A stretch of 64,000 nucleotides of DNA, from contig CALVOZ010000001.1 of assembly GCA_944350495.1 (NCBI GenBank), positions 186,001 to 250,000 on the forward strand, in the 5' to 3' direction. This DNA comes from an uncultured Bacilli bacterium (lineage in GTDB: Bacteria > Bacillota_I > Bacilli_A > RF39 > UBA660). Made by a program: the position numbers and the translations under genes. Below, piece by piece: positions 27,599-37,282 of this stretch. How positions within the stretch are numbered: position 1 is the stretch's first letter; every line of letters starts with the position of its first letter. A model generated the notes under the pieces. It had not been told where the DNA came from, did no database searches, and saw only the letters and a program-made list of their open reading frames with translations.

Positions 27599-28545
27599 TG
27601 ATACACTTTACATTCTTCATCTAAGGCTTTAATCAACTCATCAGCTTGGTCAAATGATTCTAACTTACAACCACTAGCAAGGGCGTGTCCGCCACCTCCA
27701 AATTTAGCAGCTATTTCATTAATTATAGGTCCTCTTGAACGAATTGAACCTCTAACATTATCATTTACCTTATCAATTGAAAAAAACGCCCAAACGATGA
27801 TCTCATCAATATTATTAAAATTATTAATCATATTACCAGCTGTAGCAGCATCAACACCATATTCTTTTAAGACATTTTCATCAATTTTTAAATATCCCAA
27901 ACCATTATCAGTAACGATAATATTAGCCATTAAATAAGCATAAAACCTAATCTCTGTTATAGAACGATTATAAAACTGTGGGTATAATTCAGTAATATCA
28001 ATATTTGTTTTTTCAATTAATTTAGCAACTAATCGAAATGTTTTAGGAGTCGTATATTTATATAGGAATCTTTCTGTATCAGCAATCAGACCAATATATA
28101 ATTTTTTAGCAACCTCTGCATTCATTTTAAGTGGAGTTTTAAAGATCAATTCCATAACTAATTGAGATGCACTAGATGCCGTACTGTCAACTACTTCAAT
28201 ATCACCAAACTTATCAATAAACGGATGATGATCTATTTTAATTTTATATTTAAATTTTGATATATCTACTCCATCTACCCTTTTTATATCAGGAGTATCT
28301 AAAACAATTAATAATGAATTTTCATACATTGATTCATCAAATTTATCAACGCAACCTAAATACTTAAACTTTGCAACTCCAACCCCTACTGCATATACTT
28401 TTTTCTTAGGAAAAGTTGCTTGAATACTTGTTTTAAGTCCTAAGGAACTACCTAAAGCATCAGGGTCTGGTCCTACATGTCGCGCAATAACAATTGTATC
28501 AAATTTTTTTATTTTTCTATATATTTGGTGATATTTAAAAAACAT
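27583..28545 (-). CDS. nrnA: DHH-family oligoribonuclease / pAp phosphatase NrnA
   Basis: NrnA degrades very short RNA and dephosphorylates 3'-phosphoadenosine 5'-phosphate. ARHVGPDPDALGS, a VLDT segment and the KIDHHP motif form the DHH metal site. The DHHA1 domain ends with FGGGGHALASGCKL. The chosen ATG at 28545 follows AGAGTGAT; a GTG at 28569 has no ribosome binding site. The length of 320 residues is normal. NrnA replaces Orn in Firmicutes. TGA is used as its stop codon, one of the clear signs of genetic code 11. Confidence 0.93.
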   Translation of the reverse strand: MFFKYHQIYRKIKKFDTIVIARHVGPDPDALGSSLGLKTSIQATFPKKKVYAVGVGVAKFKYLGCVDKFDESMYENSLLIVLDTPDIKRVDGVDISKFKYKIKIDHHPFIDKFGDIEVVDSTASSASQLVMELIFKTPLKMNAEVAKKLYIGLIADTERFLYKYTTPKTFRLVAKLIEKTNIDITELYPQFYNRSITEIRFYAYLMANIIVTDNGLGYLKIDENVLKEYGVDAATAGNMINNFNNIDEIIVWAFFSIDKVNDNVRGSIRSRGPIINEIAAKFGGGGHALASGCKLESFDQADELIKALDEECKVYQEKNR

Positions 28546-28598
28546 AACATCACTCTTTCTACTACTCACATTTTATCATAATTGTGGGATTATTCCAA

Positions 28599-29387
28599 CT
28601 ATATAATAACATCAACATAAACCGCTTTATGATCTGTAATTAAAGATAAAAGTTTAGTATCAAAAGTCCCACAAGATACTATTTGCCAACTCTTAGGAAT
28701 AAATATATGGTCTATAGCTGTTTTACTCTTATATTTAACGGCATTTGTTTTTTCATTAACGGGTACTCTTCTTATTCCTAAGACATTTAAATCCATTTCA
28801 AATTTTTTAAACATAGGGTTTGTAATTTGCAAATTAAAATCTCCCATTAAAACAACAAAACCAAATTTATTATACTTTTTTACCTTTTTTAATAAATAGT
28901 TTAATTGTCTTTGTTGAACTTTCGGTAGATAATAGTCTAAATGAGTGTTAATAACATATATACGATTGTATTCACCTTCTAATTCAATTATAGTGGCTAT
29001 TCTTCTACTAATAGATTTCTTCTTTAAACCCTTAACTAAATCATCAAAATTCCAAGGAAACCAAGGTAAACCCTTAGTTCTAGTACTGACTACCTTCTTA
29101 ACCGTAACAATCTGATTTCCTTGATTAAACTCTTTGAAAAGTGGTATTTTAGTCCCTAAAAATCCTAAACCGTATGAATAGCTACCATAAAAATTATGAT
29201 CTTCTAAATAATCATCAACTTGTCTTGTAAAGTGTCTAGTCAATTCTTGAGTACCTAAAATATCATACTTTTTATCAAGGATATGGTGCGCTAAAAGATA
29301 AGCGTTATCATTTTTACCATTTTTCTTATTATTTCTATTAATACTATTATTTTGACAATTTAAGGTGCCTATTCTAAAATATTTCAT
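28599..29387 (-). CDS. Endonuclease/exonuclease/phosphatase family hydrolase
   Basis: A 262-residue protein with the EEP fold signature: FRIGTLNCQNN at the start, GTQEL (metal-binding Glu), INTHLDYY, VLMGDFNLQ (Asp and Asn) and the terminal IDHIF plus TDHKAV (catalytic His). There is no signal peptide, so it acts in the cytoplasm. The family hydrolyses phosphodiesters in nucleic acids, lipids or sugar phosphates, and the substrate here is unknown. It lies upstream of nrnA and may be co-transcribed with it. GGTTGGTG precedes the ATG. Confidence 0.87.
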   Translation of the reverse strand: MKYFRIGTLNCQNNSINRNNKKNGKNDNAYLLAHHILDKKYDILGTQELTRHFTRQVDDYLEDHNFYGSYSYGLGFLGTKIPLFKEFNQGNQIVTVKKVVSTRTKGLPWFPWNFDDLVKGLKKKSISRRIATIIELEGEYNRIYVINTHLDYYLPKVQQRQLNYLLKKVKKYNKFGFVVLMGDFNLQITNPMFKKFEMDLNVLGIRRVPVNEKTNAVKYKSKTAIDHIFIPKSWQIVSCGTFDTKLLSLITDHKAVYVDVII

Positions 29388-29404
29388 ACTTCACCAACCC
29401 TAAA

Positions 29405-29429
29405 ATAAAAGAGCTTAATGCTCTTTTAT
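29405..29429 (-). terminator. Terminator of ackA
   Basis: The hairpin AAAAGAGC-TTAAT-GCTCTTTT sits at the ackA stop codon with flanking A and T runs. Confidence 0.8.
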
Positions 29430-30604
29430 TATATTAATTCATATGTGTCACGAGCAATCATAACTTCTTCGTCAGTTGGAACGATATAACATGGAACAGT
29501 TGAATCTGTTGCTGTTATAACTCTTTCTTCACCGCGAACATCATTAGCCTCACTATCTGGTTTAATACCTAGAACAGCTAATCTTTCCATAACTTGCATA
29601 CGAGTATTTTTTGAATTTTCGCCAACACCAGCAGTGAAAACAATGGCATCACAACCCTCTAATTCCACATAGTATTTAGCTATATAATCAACAATACGTT
29701 TAACATACATAGTTTGTGCTAACTCACATCTAACATTGCCAGCAGCAATACCATCCTCAATATCTCTTGAATCACTACTAACACCACTAATACCAAGTAA
29801 GCCACTTTCTTTATTTAAAATTCTATCCATTTCTTTAGCACTTATGTTTTCTTTATCCATTAAATAAGTAAGGATAGTAGCATCTATATCACCGCAGCGA
29901 CTACCCATAATTAAACCAGCATTAGGAGTTAATCCCATTGATGTATTAACACATTTACCGTCTTTAACTGCGCTTATAGAAGCACCATTACCAATATGAC
30001 AAATAATTAATTTTAAATCATCTCTATTTAACAATTCACTCATACGCTTTGTAATATACTTATGACTTGTTCCATGAGCACCATATCTTCTAATACGATA
30101 TTTTTCACACCAATCATATGGTAAGGCATATAGGTAATTTTCTTCAGCCATTGTTTGATGGAAAGCAGTATCAAAAACTACTGTTTGAACAGCACCAGGT
30201 ACAACTTCCTTAGCTGCATTAATTCCAATAATAGCAGCTGGATTATGTAAAGGTGCTAAAACACATAATTCTTCGATTTTAGCAAGCACATCTTCATCAA
30301 CAACAACTGTTTTATCAAAATATGTACCACCTTGTACAACACGATGCCCAATACCTTTAATCTCATCTAAATTAGCAACTACTTTACGATCTAATAATTC
30401 TTTAATTAAAATTTCGAAGGCAGTTTTATGATTATCTAAAGTTGCTTCAACTTTAGTTTTTTCTCCATTAAATTTAATTGTATAAAAACTTTCCCCAATT
30501 CCAATTCTTTCAAATACACCTGAAATTAGTACTTTTTCTTCTGGCATTTCATACATTTGAAATTTTAATGATGAACTACCACAGTTAACTGATAATATTT
30601 TCAT
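29429..30604 (-). CDS. ackA: Acetate kinase
   Basis: AckA makes ATP from acetyl phosphate with release of acetate, the last step of acetate fermentation. LSVNCGSSSLKF at the N-terminus, FDTAFHQTM, YGAHGTSHKYI, CHIGNGASI and FTAGVGENS are all family motifs. The length of 391 residues is standard. A GAGG ribosome binding site lies before the ATG. No pta gene is seen in the window. It indicates fermentative energy metabolism. Confidence 0.97.
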   Translation of the reverse strand: MKILSVNCGSSSLKFQMYEMPEEKVLISGVFERIGIGESFYTIKFNGEKTKVEATLDNHKTAFEILIKELLDRKVVANLDEIKGIGHRVVQGGTYFDKTVVVDEDVLAKIEELCVLAPLHNPAAIIGINAAKEVVPGAVQTVVFDTAFHQTMAEENYLYALPYDWCEKYRIRRYGAHGTSHKYITKRMSELLNRDDLKLIICHIGNGASISAVKDGKCVNTSMGLTPNAGLIMGSRCGDIDATILTYLMDKENISAKEMDRILNKESGLLGISGVSSDSRDIEDGIAAGNVRCELAQTMYVKRIVDYIAKYYVELEGCDAIVFTAGVGENSKNTRMQVMERLAVLGIKPDSEANDVRGEERVITATDSTVPCYIVPTDEEVMIARDTYELI

Positions 30605-30622
30605 AAATTCCTCTTTCTAATT

Positions 30623-31060
30623 TTAAATTTGTCTAAGCATGTTTACTAATCCATTATAAGTTTCATTAGTAACACTAGTTCCTCCTACTTCAAAAGTAGT
30701 TCCATCAGCATAATAAATTGTAAAGGATGAAATAATTTCACTATTACCATTATTATCTGATAAATCTTTATTTAAACTAGTAAACTCTTCACTTTGAATA
30801 TAATCAATTATTTCTTGATATTGTTCATCAGTCAAGTCTACTTTTCTAAATCCATCATACATATCGTATGAAAAAACAATGTATTTATCGGCGTATAAAT
30901 CAATATTAGTGGCTGGTGTATCATTTTCACTATAGATACTACTAGCTTCATAATGAAGAATGTGATCAATTGATAAGTCTTTAGGTTTATATTCTACTTG
31001 ATTGAAACATCCAGTTACAAATATAAGTGCCAAAATAACTAAAACCAAATATTTCTTCAT
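30623..31060 (-). CDS. Small lipoprotein of unknown function
   Basis: A 145-residue lipoprotein. The signal peptide MKKYLVLVILALIFVTGC ends in a lipobox (FVTGC) for LspA cleavage and lipidation. The mature domain contains a KYIVFSYDMYDG strand and a QYQEIIDYIQSEEF helix, then a TTFEVGGTSV strand pair. The chosen ATG follows GAGGTG; an upstream ATG 18 bases away would put charged residues ahead of the signal. It begins one base after the phosphatase gene's stop. The family was not recognised. Confidence 0.78.
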   Translation of the reverse strand: MKKYLVLVILALIFVTGCFNQVEYKPKDLSIDHILHYEASSIYSENDTPATNIDLYADKYIVFSYDMYDGFRKVDLTDEQYQEIIDYIQSEEFTSLNKDLSDNNGNSEIISSFTIYYADGTTFEVGGTSVTNETYNGLVNMLRQI

Positions 31061-31061
31061 C

Positions 31062-31595
31062 TTACACCTCATATTCATATACGCTGCAATTTTCTATTAC
31101 AACTTCTCCTAAATTTCCATCTTCTGGAATTCCGTTAAAATAATAATATAAAACTCTGATAATACCACTATGAGTGACAACAATTACATTTTTATCATCG
31201 TAATCTTTTTTTAGATCTAATAATACATCTCTTGCACGATTATATAAATCAACCACACTTTCAGCTCGTTCATATTTTATATTTTTATAGTAATTCCAAT
31301 ATTCATCAAAATTAATACTGTCCTTTGGCATTCCTGTAAATTCACCATGGTCACGTCCTAATAATTTTTCAGTATATACTATTGGAATATTTCCATTACT
31401 TAAAGTTTCAGCTGTTTGTTTACATCTATCTAATGGAGATGAAATTATCAAATCAATATTTTTATTTTCAAACTTTTTTCTTAACTCAACACATTGTTTA
31501 AGTCCTTCTTCAGTCAAACCACAGTTTATTCTTCCTTGTAACTTATTACTTGCATTAACCATAGTTTCACCATGTCTAACTATGTATACTTTCAT
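31062..31595 (-). CDS. Histidine phosphatase family protein (phosphoglycerate mutase-like)
   Basis: The phosphatase signature RHGE appears at the very start (MKVYIVRHGE), followed by QGRINCGLTEEG and LISSPLDRCKQTAE. THSGIIRVLYY gives the second catalytic His. At 177 residues it resembles the small phosphatases related to CobC and PhoE rather than true phosphoglycerate mutase. The ATG at 31595 is two bases after the lysS stop. The longer frame upstream overlaps lysS and is not needed. Substrate unknown. Confidence 0.9.
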   Translation of the reverse strand: MKVYIVRHGETMVNASNKLQGRINCGLTEEGLKQCVELRKKFENKNIDLIISSPLDRCKQTAETLSNGNIPIVYTEKLLGRDHGEFTGMPKDSINFDEYWNYYKNIKYERAESVVDLYNRARDVLLDLKKDYDDKNVIVVTHSGIIRVLYYYFNGIPEDGNLGEVVIENCSVYEYEV

Positions 31596-31597
31596 CG

Positions 31598-33082
31598 TTA
31601 TTTTCTCTCTTTCATTGTTGGAAATAATAATACATCTCGAATAGATTCTTGTTCTAGAAATAACATACATAATCTATCGATACCGTAACCAATTCCTCCA
31701 GCAGGAGGCATACCATATTCTAATGACTCAACAAAATCCATATCAATATCATTAGCCTCATCATTTCCTAAATTTCTTTCTGCAATTTGAGCTTCAAATC
31801 TTTCTAATTGGTCAATTGGATCATTTAATTCTGTATAAGCATTGGCAAATTCCTTACCAGCAATAAATAACTCAAATCTATCAACAAATCTTGGATCTTC
31901 AGGATTCTTTTTAGTTAATGGAGAAATTTCAATTGGGTGTCCATATAAGAATGTTGGTTGAATTAAAGTATCTTCAACATATTTTTCAAAAAATAAATTA
32001 ATAATATGACCAACAGCCTTTTCATGTTCTTGAACTTCAATATGATGTTCTTCAGCTAATTTTAATGCGTCTTCTACAGTCATTTCTTCTTTAAAGTCAA
32101 TACCTGTTTTCTCTTTAATCGCATCAGTCATACTGATTCGTTTCCATGGCCCTTCTAAATTAATTTCATAGCCACCAAAATTAAAGTTCATCTTATGGAA
32201 TACTTCTCTACCAATAGTTTGAAACATATTTTCTGTCATTTCCATCATACCCTCTAAATCAGAGTATGCTAAATAAGCTTCCATTAAAGTAAACTCTGGA
32301 TTATGTTTTGGATCCATTCCTTCATTTCTAAAAACACGACCAATTTCATAAACTGCTTCTAAACCACCTACTAATAATCTTTTTAATGGTAACTCTAAAG
32401 CAATTCTTAAATACATATCTAATTCTTGTGTATTATGATATGTAATAAATGGTCTAGCAGATGCACCTGTTAATAAAGTTGTTAAAATAGGTGTCTCTAC
32501 TTCAGCAAAGCCTAATCCATCCATATATCTTTGAATACATCTAATAATTCTAGGTCTTAAAAGTGCGACATTCTTTGATTCCTCATTCATAATTAAATCA
32601 ACATAACGTCTTCTATATCTTTCTTCGATATCTGTTAATCCATGGAATTTTTCTGGAAGTGGTTTTAAAGCTTTTACTAAATGAGTATATTGTAAACATT
32701 TAACAGTAACTTCACCTGTCTTAGTTTTCATGATTTTACCTGTTACTCCAACAATATCTCCTATATCTGCTGATTTAAATAATTCATATGTTTCTTCTCC
32801 AACATCATTTACAGAAATATAAACTTGAATCTTTCCTGTTTTATCTTGAATAGTAAAGAATGATGCTTTACCCATTTTTCTTATAAACATTATTCTACCA
32901 GCAATAGTAGCTGTATCATCCATATTTTCAAATTCATCATGTGGAATATCTTGATATTTAGCTTTGATATCAGCTGCAAATCCTGTTCTATCAAAGCGAT
33001 GCCCATATGGATCAATACCTAGCGCTTTGATTTTTTCTACTTTTTCTCTTCTAACTATTTCTTGATCTGTAAGTTCGCGCAT
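31598..33082 (-). CDS. lysS: Lysyl-tRNA synthetase, class II
   Basis: A class II synthetase with an N-terminal OB anticodon-binding domain (TIAGRIMFIRKMGKASF) and the three catalytic motifs: motif 2 near RIALELPLKRL and FRNEGMD, and motif 3 in GIGYGIDRLCMLF. The length of 494 residues is typical. The ATG at 33082 is better spaced from GGAAGTG than the upstream GTG. It heads a transcript with the phosphatase and the lipoprotein. Confidence 0.97.
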   Translation of the reverse strand: MRELTDQEIVRREKVEKIKALGIDPYGHRFDRTGFAADIKAKYQDIPHDEFENMDDTATIAGRIMFIRKMGKASFFTIQDKTGKIQVYISVNDVGEETYELFKSADIGDIVGVTGKIMKTKTGEVTVKCLQYTHLVKALKPLPEKFHGLTDIEERYRRRYVDLIMNEESKNVALLRPRIIRCIQRYMDGLGFAEVETPILTTLLTGASARPFITYHNTQELDMYLRIALELPLKRLLVGGLEAVYEIGRVFRNEGMDPKHNPEFTLMEAYLAYSDLEGMMEMTENMFQTIGREVFHKMNFNFGGYEINLEGPWKRISMTDAIKEKTGIDFKEEMTVEDALKLAEEHHIEVQEHEKAVGHIINLFFEKYVEDTLIQPTFLYGHPIEISPLTKKNPEDPRFVDRFELFIAGKEFANAYTELNDPIDQLERFEAQIAERNLGNDEANDIDMDFVESLEYGMPPAGGIGYGIDRLCMLFLEQESIRDVLLFPTMKERK

Positions 33083-33130
33083 AATATTCACTTCCTTCTT
33101 TTTTGCGTTTTTTACTCTTCTATAATATCA

Positions 33131-33166
33131 AAAAAATATAATAATTTCTAGTAATTATTATATTTT
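33131..33166 (-). terminator. Terminator of the solenoid-protein gene
   Basis: The long AT stem AAATATAATAATT-TCTAG-TAATTATTATATTT overlaps the stop codon and is followed by a U-tract on the minus strand. Confidence 0.7.
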
Positions 33167-36100
33167 TTTCACTGCTACAACATCTTCTTCAACGATTTCT
33201 TGCATTTCACCAATGCTTTCCCTAATAGTATCCCATTCTTCTTTAGATTTTAATCGATAATCTAAGCTAATGTCTCTTGGGGTAATCTGTATTTCAGTCA
33301 TACTTTGATACTTAGCTTTTTTTATTTTTACTAATGGTACTCCTAAATATAAAGCAGCTCTTATTTCAGCTTCATTTGGTTCTTCTTCAGTTACCATTAC
33401 CGCTGAAGGATAGATTTTATTACCTTGACTATCTTCACGATACATTACGTACTCGTTATAACCATTCTCATATGTCCTATTAATTACTTCTCTAATAGGA
33501 TGTAAATTACTTGGCGTATTACTAGATAACTCTAAATTATTAATGTCTCCTTGAGAATAAACATCTTGCTCAGCAGCTATGGCTAATTGTTCACTTCTAA
33601 AATTTGAAAATAATAATGTAACATGGTCCATATCACTGGCTAGGCGACTAGCTGTACCTGATTTTTGTTCACTAATTGCAGATAAACAAATATAAGTACG
33701 TCCCATTAGTCTTGGATTTTTAAAATCCGACACTGTTGCTCCATTTCCAAAAGCATTTAAAACATGAGCAAAAGTTACAAATGGAGTTCCTGTTAATTCA
33801 ATTAAATCAACACTACCTGCTTCATATGTAACTCCCATATATTCAAAACTTTCAGTTTTATATTTGTCTTTTCTAACTACTACCTCAGCTGTTTCACTTG
33901 CAAGTTCGTCACCAATTACAACCTCAGATTTATCCATCTCTATAGCCTTAGAAAAATCAAATAATTTCTCTTTCATTTCTTCACCGAAAAATCTTTTAGC
34001 TGTTTTATCAATACTTCTAAAGCTATTCCAAATATTTTCTAAACTTCTAGAACCAGATAATTGTTTTTCATTTAAAATATTGGCAAATTTTATTAAAAAT
34101 TCTCTATCATCTGATAAATATATTTTTTCAAGTAATTCAAAAAATGGTCGATAATTTTTTAATTCCTCTTTTAAATCCTCATTTTTAAGTGTAGCTAATA
34201 ATTCATCAATTCGTGCTGTACCGAGCAAATGATTTAATAAATCAGCAATTTGCATATAATTTTTATTGCATAATATTTTAAAAACAACATCTTTTAAAGG
34301 TACTAAATCATCATTAGCTAAACTATCAATCACTTTTTTATTTGATTCATATCTAATCATTTTATAATTTCGTAAATCCTCTAAAGTATTAATTTCACCA
34401 TTTTGTAATAATCCATTAACGACAAATTCCTGCAATAACAAAATATCCTCTTTTGTATAATTGCTTGCTATAAAGTTTTGACATAACGTTGCATTAAGTC
34501 CATAATTTAAGACAATTTTTTTAAATGTAATGACATTAAATTCACCAGTACTAGAAACTGATTCACATATGTCATATATTTGCCTAATTTGCTTCATTTG
34601 CTGATTCTGACAAGCCATTAAAAAACTAGGTTTAGAATCTGGAGCAAAATATAAATATCTAAATATTTTAGATAACTCATTAATATTAAATAAATTTATC
34701 ATATCTTCATTGGTAGATAGAATATCAAAAACTAATGCTGTACCTGATATTCCTAAATTATCTTCTTTTGATAATTTTAAAATAATTTCTTTTAAATAAG
34801 GTCTTTCAATTAATTTATACTCTAAAAAGCAAGCCATTAATTTATCGTTATTTAGAATTAAGGAATTACTATTTTCTGTAATTTTATAGCCTAAATCAAT
34901 TGCTAATAAAAATTCTTCTTTAGAAATCATGCAAGAAGCTAAATCAATTACACTTGGGTCTTTATATCGTTCAAGCATAATGTGAATAGCATAAGGACTT
35001 GACTTAAAAGAAATAGAACTTTCAGATGTTAAAATATAACCTCGATTAAAAGCTAAATCAATATCTTCATCATCCAATTGACCTTTTATTTTATCAAATA
35101 GCTTAACATCGCCATTTAAAAGCAAATTTTTTATAAGAATTTTATTTTTTAATAAGCTATCATTAGTTGTATATTCATTTATAGTATATCCTAACTTAAT
35201 TGCTAATAATATATCTTCCTCATTAAGATCACAATACGCATAGTCGACAATTCTATAATCTAAAGTTTTATTCAGCATCACATGAAAGACAAGTGGGTTA
35301 TTTATAAAACCAAATGAACTACCATCATGGAGACGATAACCACGCTCATAAGCTATTTCAATTAATTCTAACGTTAACCCATCCATAATATAGTCAAAAT
35401 TTTCAATTGGAGCCAATAAGATAGTATTTTTAATTACATTAGGATTTTTCTTCAGTTTATGATTATATGTATCTTTTGTTAAATAATATCCTAATGATAC
35501 ACCATAATTTATTACATCTTCAAACTCCGCTATGGATGTTTCATAAATTAAATTTAAAATATTATAATCATGTGACTTTTTTAAATATGCCATGCATAAT
35601 TTAGGATCAGATAAAAAGCCAAAATATTCCATACTATTAAGTCTAAATCCTAAATCATACAATTCACCGACAAAACTTTCCCATTCGGTATAATCTTCTA
35701 AGCCTTGCAAACTAAAATTCCCAAAAATTTTAAAATTATTACCATTTTCTTGAAGACATTTTCGTACATATTTAGTACTACACATCAATTTAAACGGATT
35801 TGATACATTTTTCAAATTTATTAAAATATCTTCATATTTTAATACCTGCTCTATTGAAATATTCTTTAATAAAAATTCATTATCACCAATATCTATCAAA
35901 TATTTTACAAAAGTTAGGGATTCAAAATACTCTGTTTTTACTAATTTTCTATAATCATAACCCTGCTCTATTGCCAATAAAATATTTTCATCGAATCCTT
36001 TACCCAAAGCAAATTCAATTATCTCTAATTTTCCCCTTTCTAATATTTTTTTAATAAATAAAGGATTTTGTAAAGATTCTTCAGAAAAAGCACTAAAAGG

Positions 36101-37108
36101 AATATTTTGTTCTAATACAAAATCAATTTCTTCTATTAATAAATTAACATCGAATCTTCTTATAGAGCTACTACAAAAGCGGTATAGGAATTTTTTACTG
36201 TTTTTAGTTACACTATTTATAAAATTATCCTTTTTGTAATTAGGTACTTTATTAGCAATCACTTCAATATTTTCTTCTAAAATTGCAAGTTTACTAGCTG
36301 GTATTAAAGAAAATATTGAAGCATCTAAATTTACCTCAGTTAAATAATATCTAACTAGCTTATCACTTTCAAAAACTTTAGAGAAGAATTCACAATTATC
36401 ATCATTCAACCAATTAGGAGGATTTTTAAACACAAGTTCAGGATATTTTTCTAATATAGATAAGCTAATTTTAGATAGATTGGATAAACTGAACCGACTT
36501 TCTCCATGAAGTAATGTTGATGCAATCGTTTCATCATTTAAAAATTTCTCCGGTATTTCGCCACTAAAGTTTAATTCACCAAAGATTCTTTTTTTACCAT
36601 ATTCACTTAAATTAATATTTTCAAATGTTTTAAAATCTAATGAAGCCCATGAAAAATCATTCTTTTTCATATCTACATAAGTATCAACAACATAATCTAA
36701 ATATAAAAAATTAAGATAAAAATTCGGGAAAAATTTAACTGAATCCATTATTTTTGTAAATATTTCTCGCGTAAGCATTTCTGGCTGATTTAATAAAATA
36801 GCTTCTAAAACATCCCAATTTTCTGTCAGATTTAGTATTTCTTCATATGTATAATTAATTGGTCTTGCCCTTAAAAGTATTTTAGAAATATCTATGTCTT
36901 CAATCATCTCTAACAGTTTTTTAAATTCATCGTCAGAAATTGAAAAAACTTCTGGAATATAATACATTAAAAAATCTCTAATATCGTCATCACTTTCAAT
37001 CGAAAAATTTAATGACTTATTAGTATCTTTAAAATACTGTTGAAATATTTTTTCAATTTCTTCCTCACTAGAATTTATTAATTCTAATTTTTTTATTATA
37101 TCGTTCAA
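33158..37108 (-). CDS. Giant 1316-residue repeat (solenoid-like) protein with possible C-terminal enzyme domain
   Basis: An unrecognised soluble protein without signal peptide or membrane helix. From about residue 484 to 740 a motif of the form A-x-x-x-GY-x-(I/L)-T ... NP/D ... ML recurs at about 50-residue intervals (GY/GF near 484, 537, 588, 637, 688 and 738), as expected for an all-helical solenoid. The N-terminal 380 residues are similarly helical. From about 1110 onward is a compact alpha/beta region with FAHVLNAFGNG, GRTYICLSAISE, YNEYVMYRE and AALYLGVPLVKI. A TTG start follows AGGTGTG at five bases. It ends the dusB operon. Function unknown. Confidence 0.78.
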   Translation of the reverse strand: MNDIIKKLELINSSEEEIEKIFQQYFKDTNKSLNFSIESDDDIRDFLMYYIPEVFSISDDEFKKLLEMIEDIDISKILLRARPINYTYEEILNLTENWDVLEAILLNQPEMLTREIFTKIMDSVKFFPNFYLNFLYLDYVVDTYVDMKKNDFSWASLDFKTFENINLSEYGKKRIFGELNFSGEIPEKFLNDETIASTLLHGESRFSLSNLSKISLSILEKYPELVFKNPPNWLNDDNCEFFSKVFESDKLVRYYLTEVNLDASIFSLIPASKLAILEENIEVIANKVPNYKKDNFINSVTKNSKKFLYRFCSSSIRRFDVNLLIEEIDFVLEQNIPFSAFSEESLQNPLFIKKILERGKLEIIEFALGKGFDENILLAIEQGYDYRKLVKTEYFESLTFVKYLIDIGDNEFLLKNISIEQVLKYEDILINLKNVSNPFKLMCSTKYVRKCLQENGNNFKIFGNFSLQGLEDYTEWESFVGELYDLGFRLNSMEYFGFLSDPKLCMAYLKKSHDYNILNLIYETSIAEFEDVINYGVSLGYYLTKDTYNHKLKKNPNVIKNTILLAPIENFDYIMDGLTLELIEIAYERGYRLHDGSSFGFINNPLVFHVMLNKTLDYRIVDYAYCDLNEEDILLAIKLGYTINEYTTNDSLLKNKILIKNLLLNGDVKLFDKIKGQLDDEDIDLAFNRGYILTSESSISFKSSPYAIHIMLERYKDPSVIDLASCMISKEEFLLAIDLGYKITENSNSLILNNDKLMACFLEYKLIERPYLKEIILKLSKEDNLGISGTALVFDILSTNEDMINLFNINELSKIFRYLYFAPDSKPSFLMACQNQQMKQIRQIYDICESVSSTGEFNVITFKKIVLNYGLNATLCQNFIASNYTKEDILLLQEFVVNGLLQNGEINTLEDLRNYKMIRYESNKKVIDSLANDDLVPLKDVVFKILCNKNYMQIADLLNHLLGTARIDELLATLKNEDLKEELKNYRPFFELLEKIYLSDDREFLIKFANILNEKQLSGSRSLENIWNSFRSIDKTAKRFFGEEMKEKLFDFSKAIEMDKSEVVIGDELASETAEVVVRKDKYKTESFEYMGVTYEAGSVDLIELTGTPFVTFAHVLNAFGNGATVSDFKNPRLMGRTYICLSAISEQKSGTASRLASDMDHVTLLFSNFRSEQLAIAAEQDVYSQGDINNLELSSNTPSNLHPIREVINRTYENGYNEYVMYREDSQGNKIYPSAVMVTEEEPNEAEIRAALYLGVPLVKIKKAKYQSMTEIQITPRDISLDYRLKSKEEWDTIRESIGEMQEIVEEDVVAVKKI
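34840..35700 (-). repeat. About 50-residue protein repeat array inside the 1316-residue gene
   Basis: Six units, each with a GY- or GF-containing loop, a following FxNP/LxxN segment and a helical ML/LL ending. The DNA copies are too diverged to be seen as nucleotide repeats, so the duplication is old. Confidence 0.65.
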
Positions 37109-37120
37109 TTAACACACCTA

Positions 37121-37282
37121 CTATCTAGAATTACTTTTTGATTTTTCTATTTCTGCTTTTCGTACTAAAATTTTTTTCTTAACATCATCTAATTCTTCTA
37201 AATCAATATCATTTAAAACATCATAAATATTGATTAGTAACTCTTTACTTGTGTCTTTTTTTTCATTATTTTCTTCTTCCAT
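37121..37282 (-). CDS. Short acidic/basic protein of 53 residues overlapping the RDD gene
   Basis: The product begins MEEENNEKKDTSKELL, is helical and charged, and has no membrane segment. Its ATG follows AGGAGTG by eight bases, and the frame continues 113 bases beyond the RDD stop codon, so it is not just a shadow. It overlaps the RDD gene's 3' end by 49 bases in another frame and ends 12 bases before the solenoid gene's start. No family was recognised. It may be a small partner translated with the giant protein. Confidence 0.6.
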   Translation of the reverse strand: MEEENNEKKDTSKELLINIYDVLNDIDLEELDDVKKKILVRKAEIEKSKSNSR

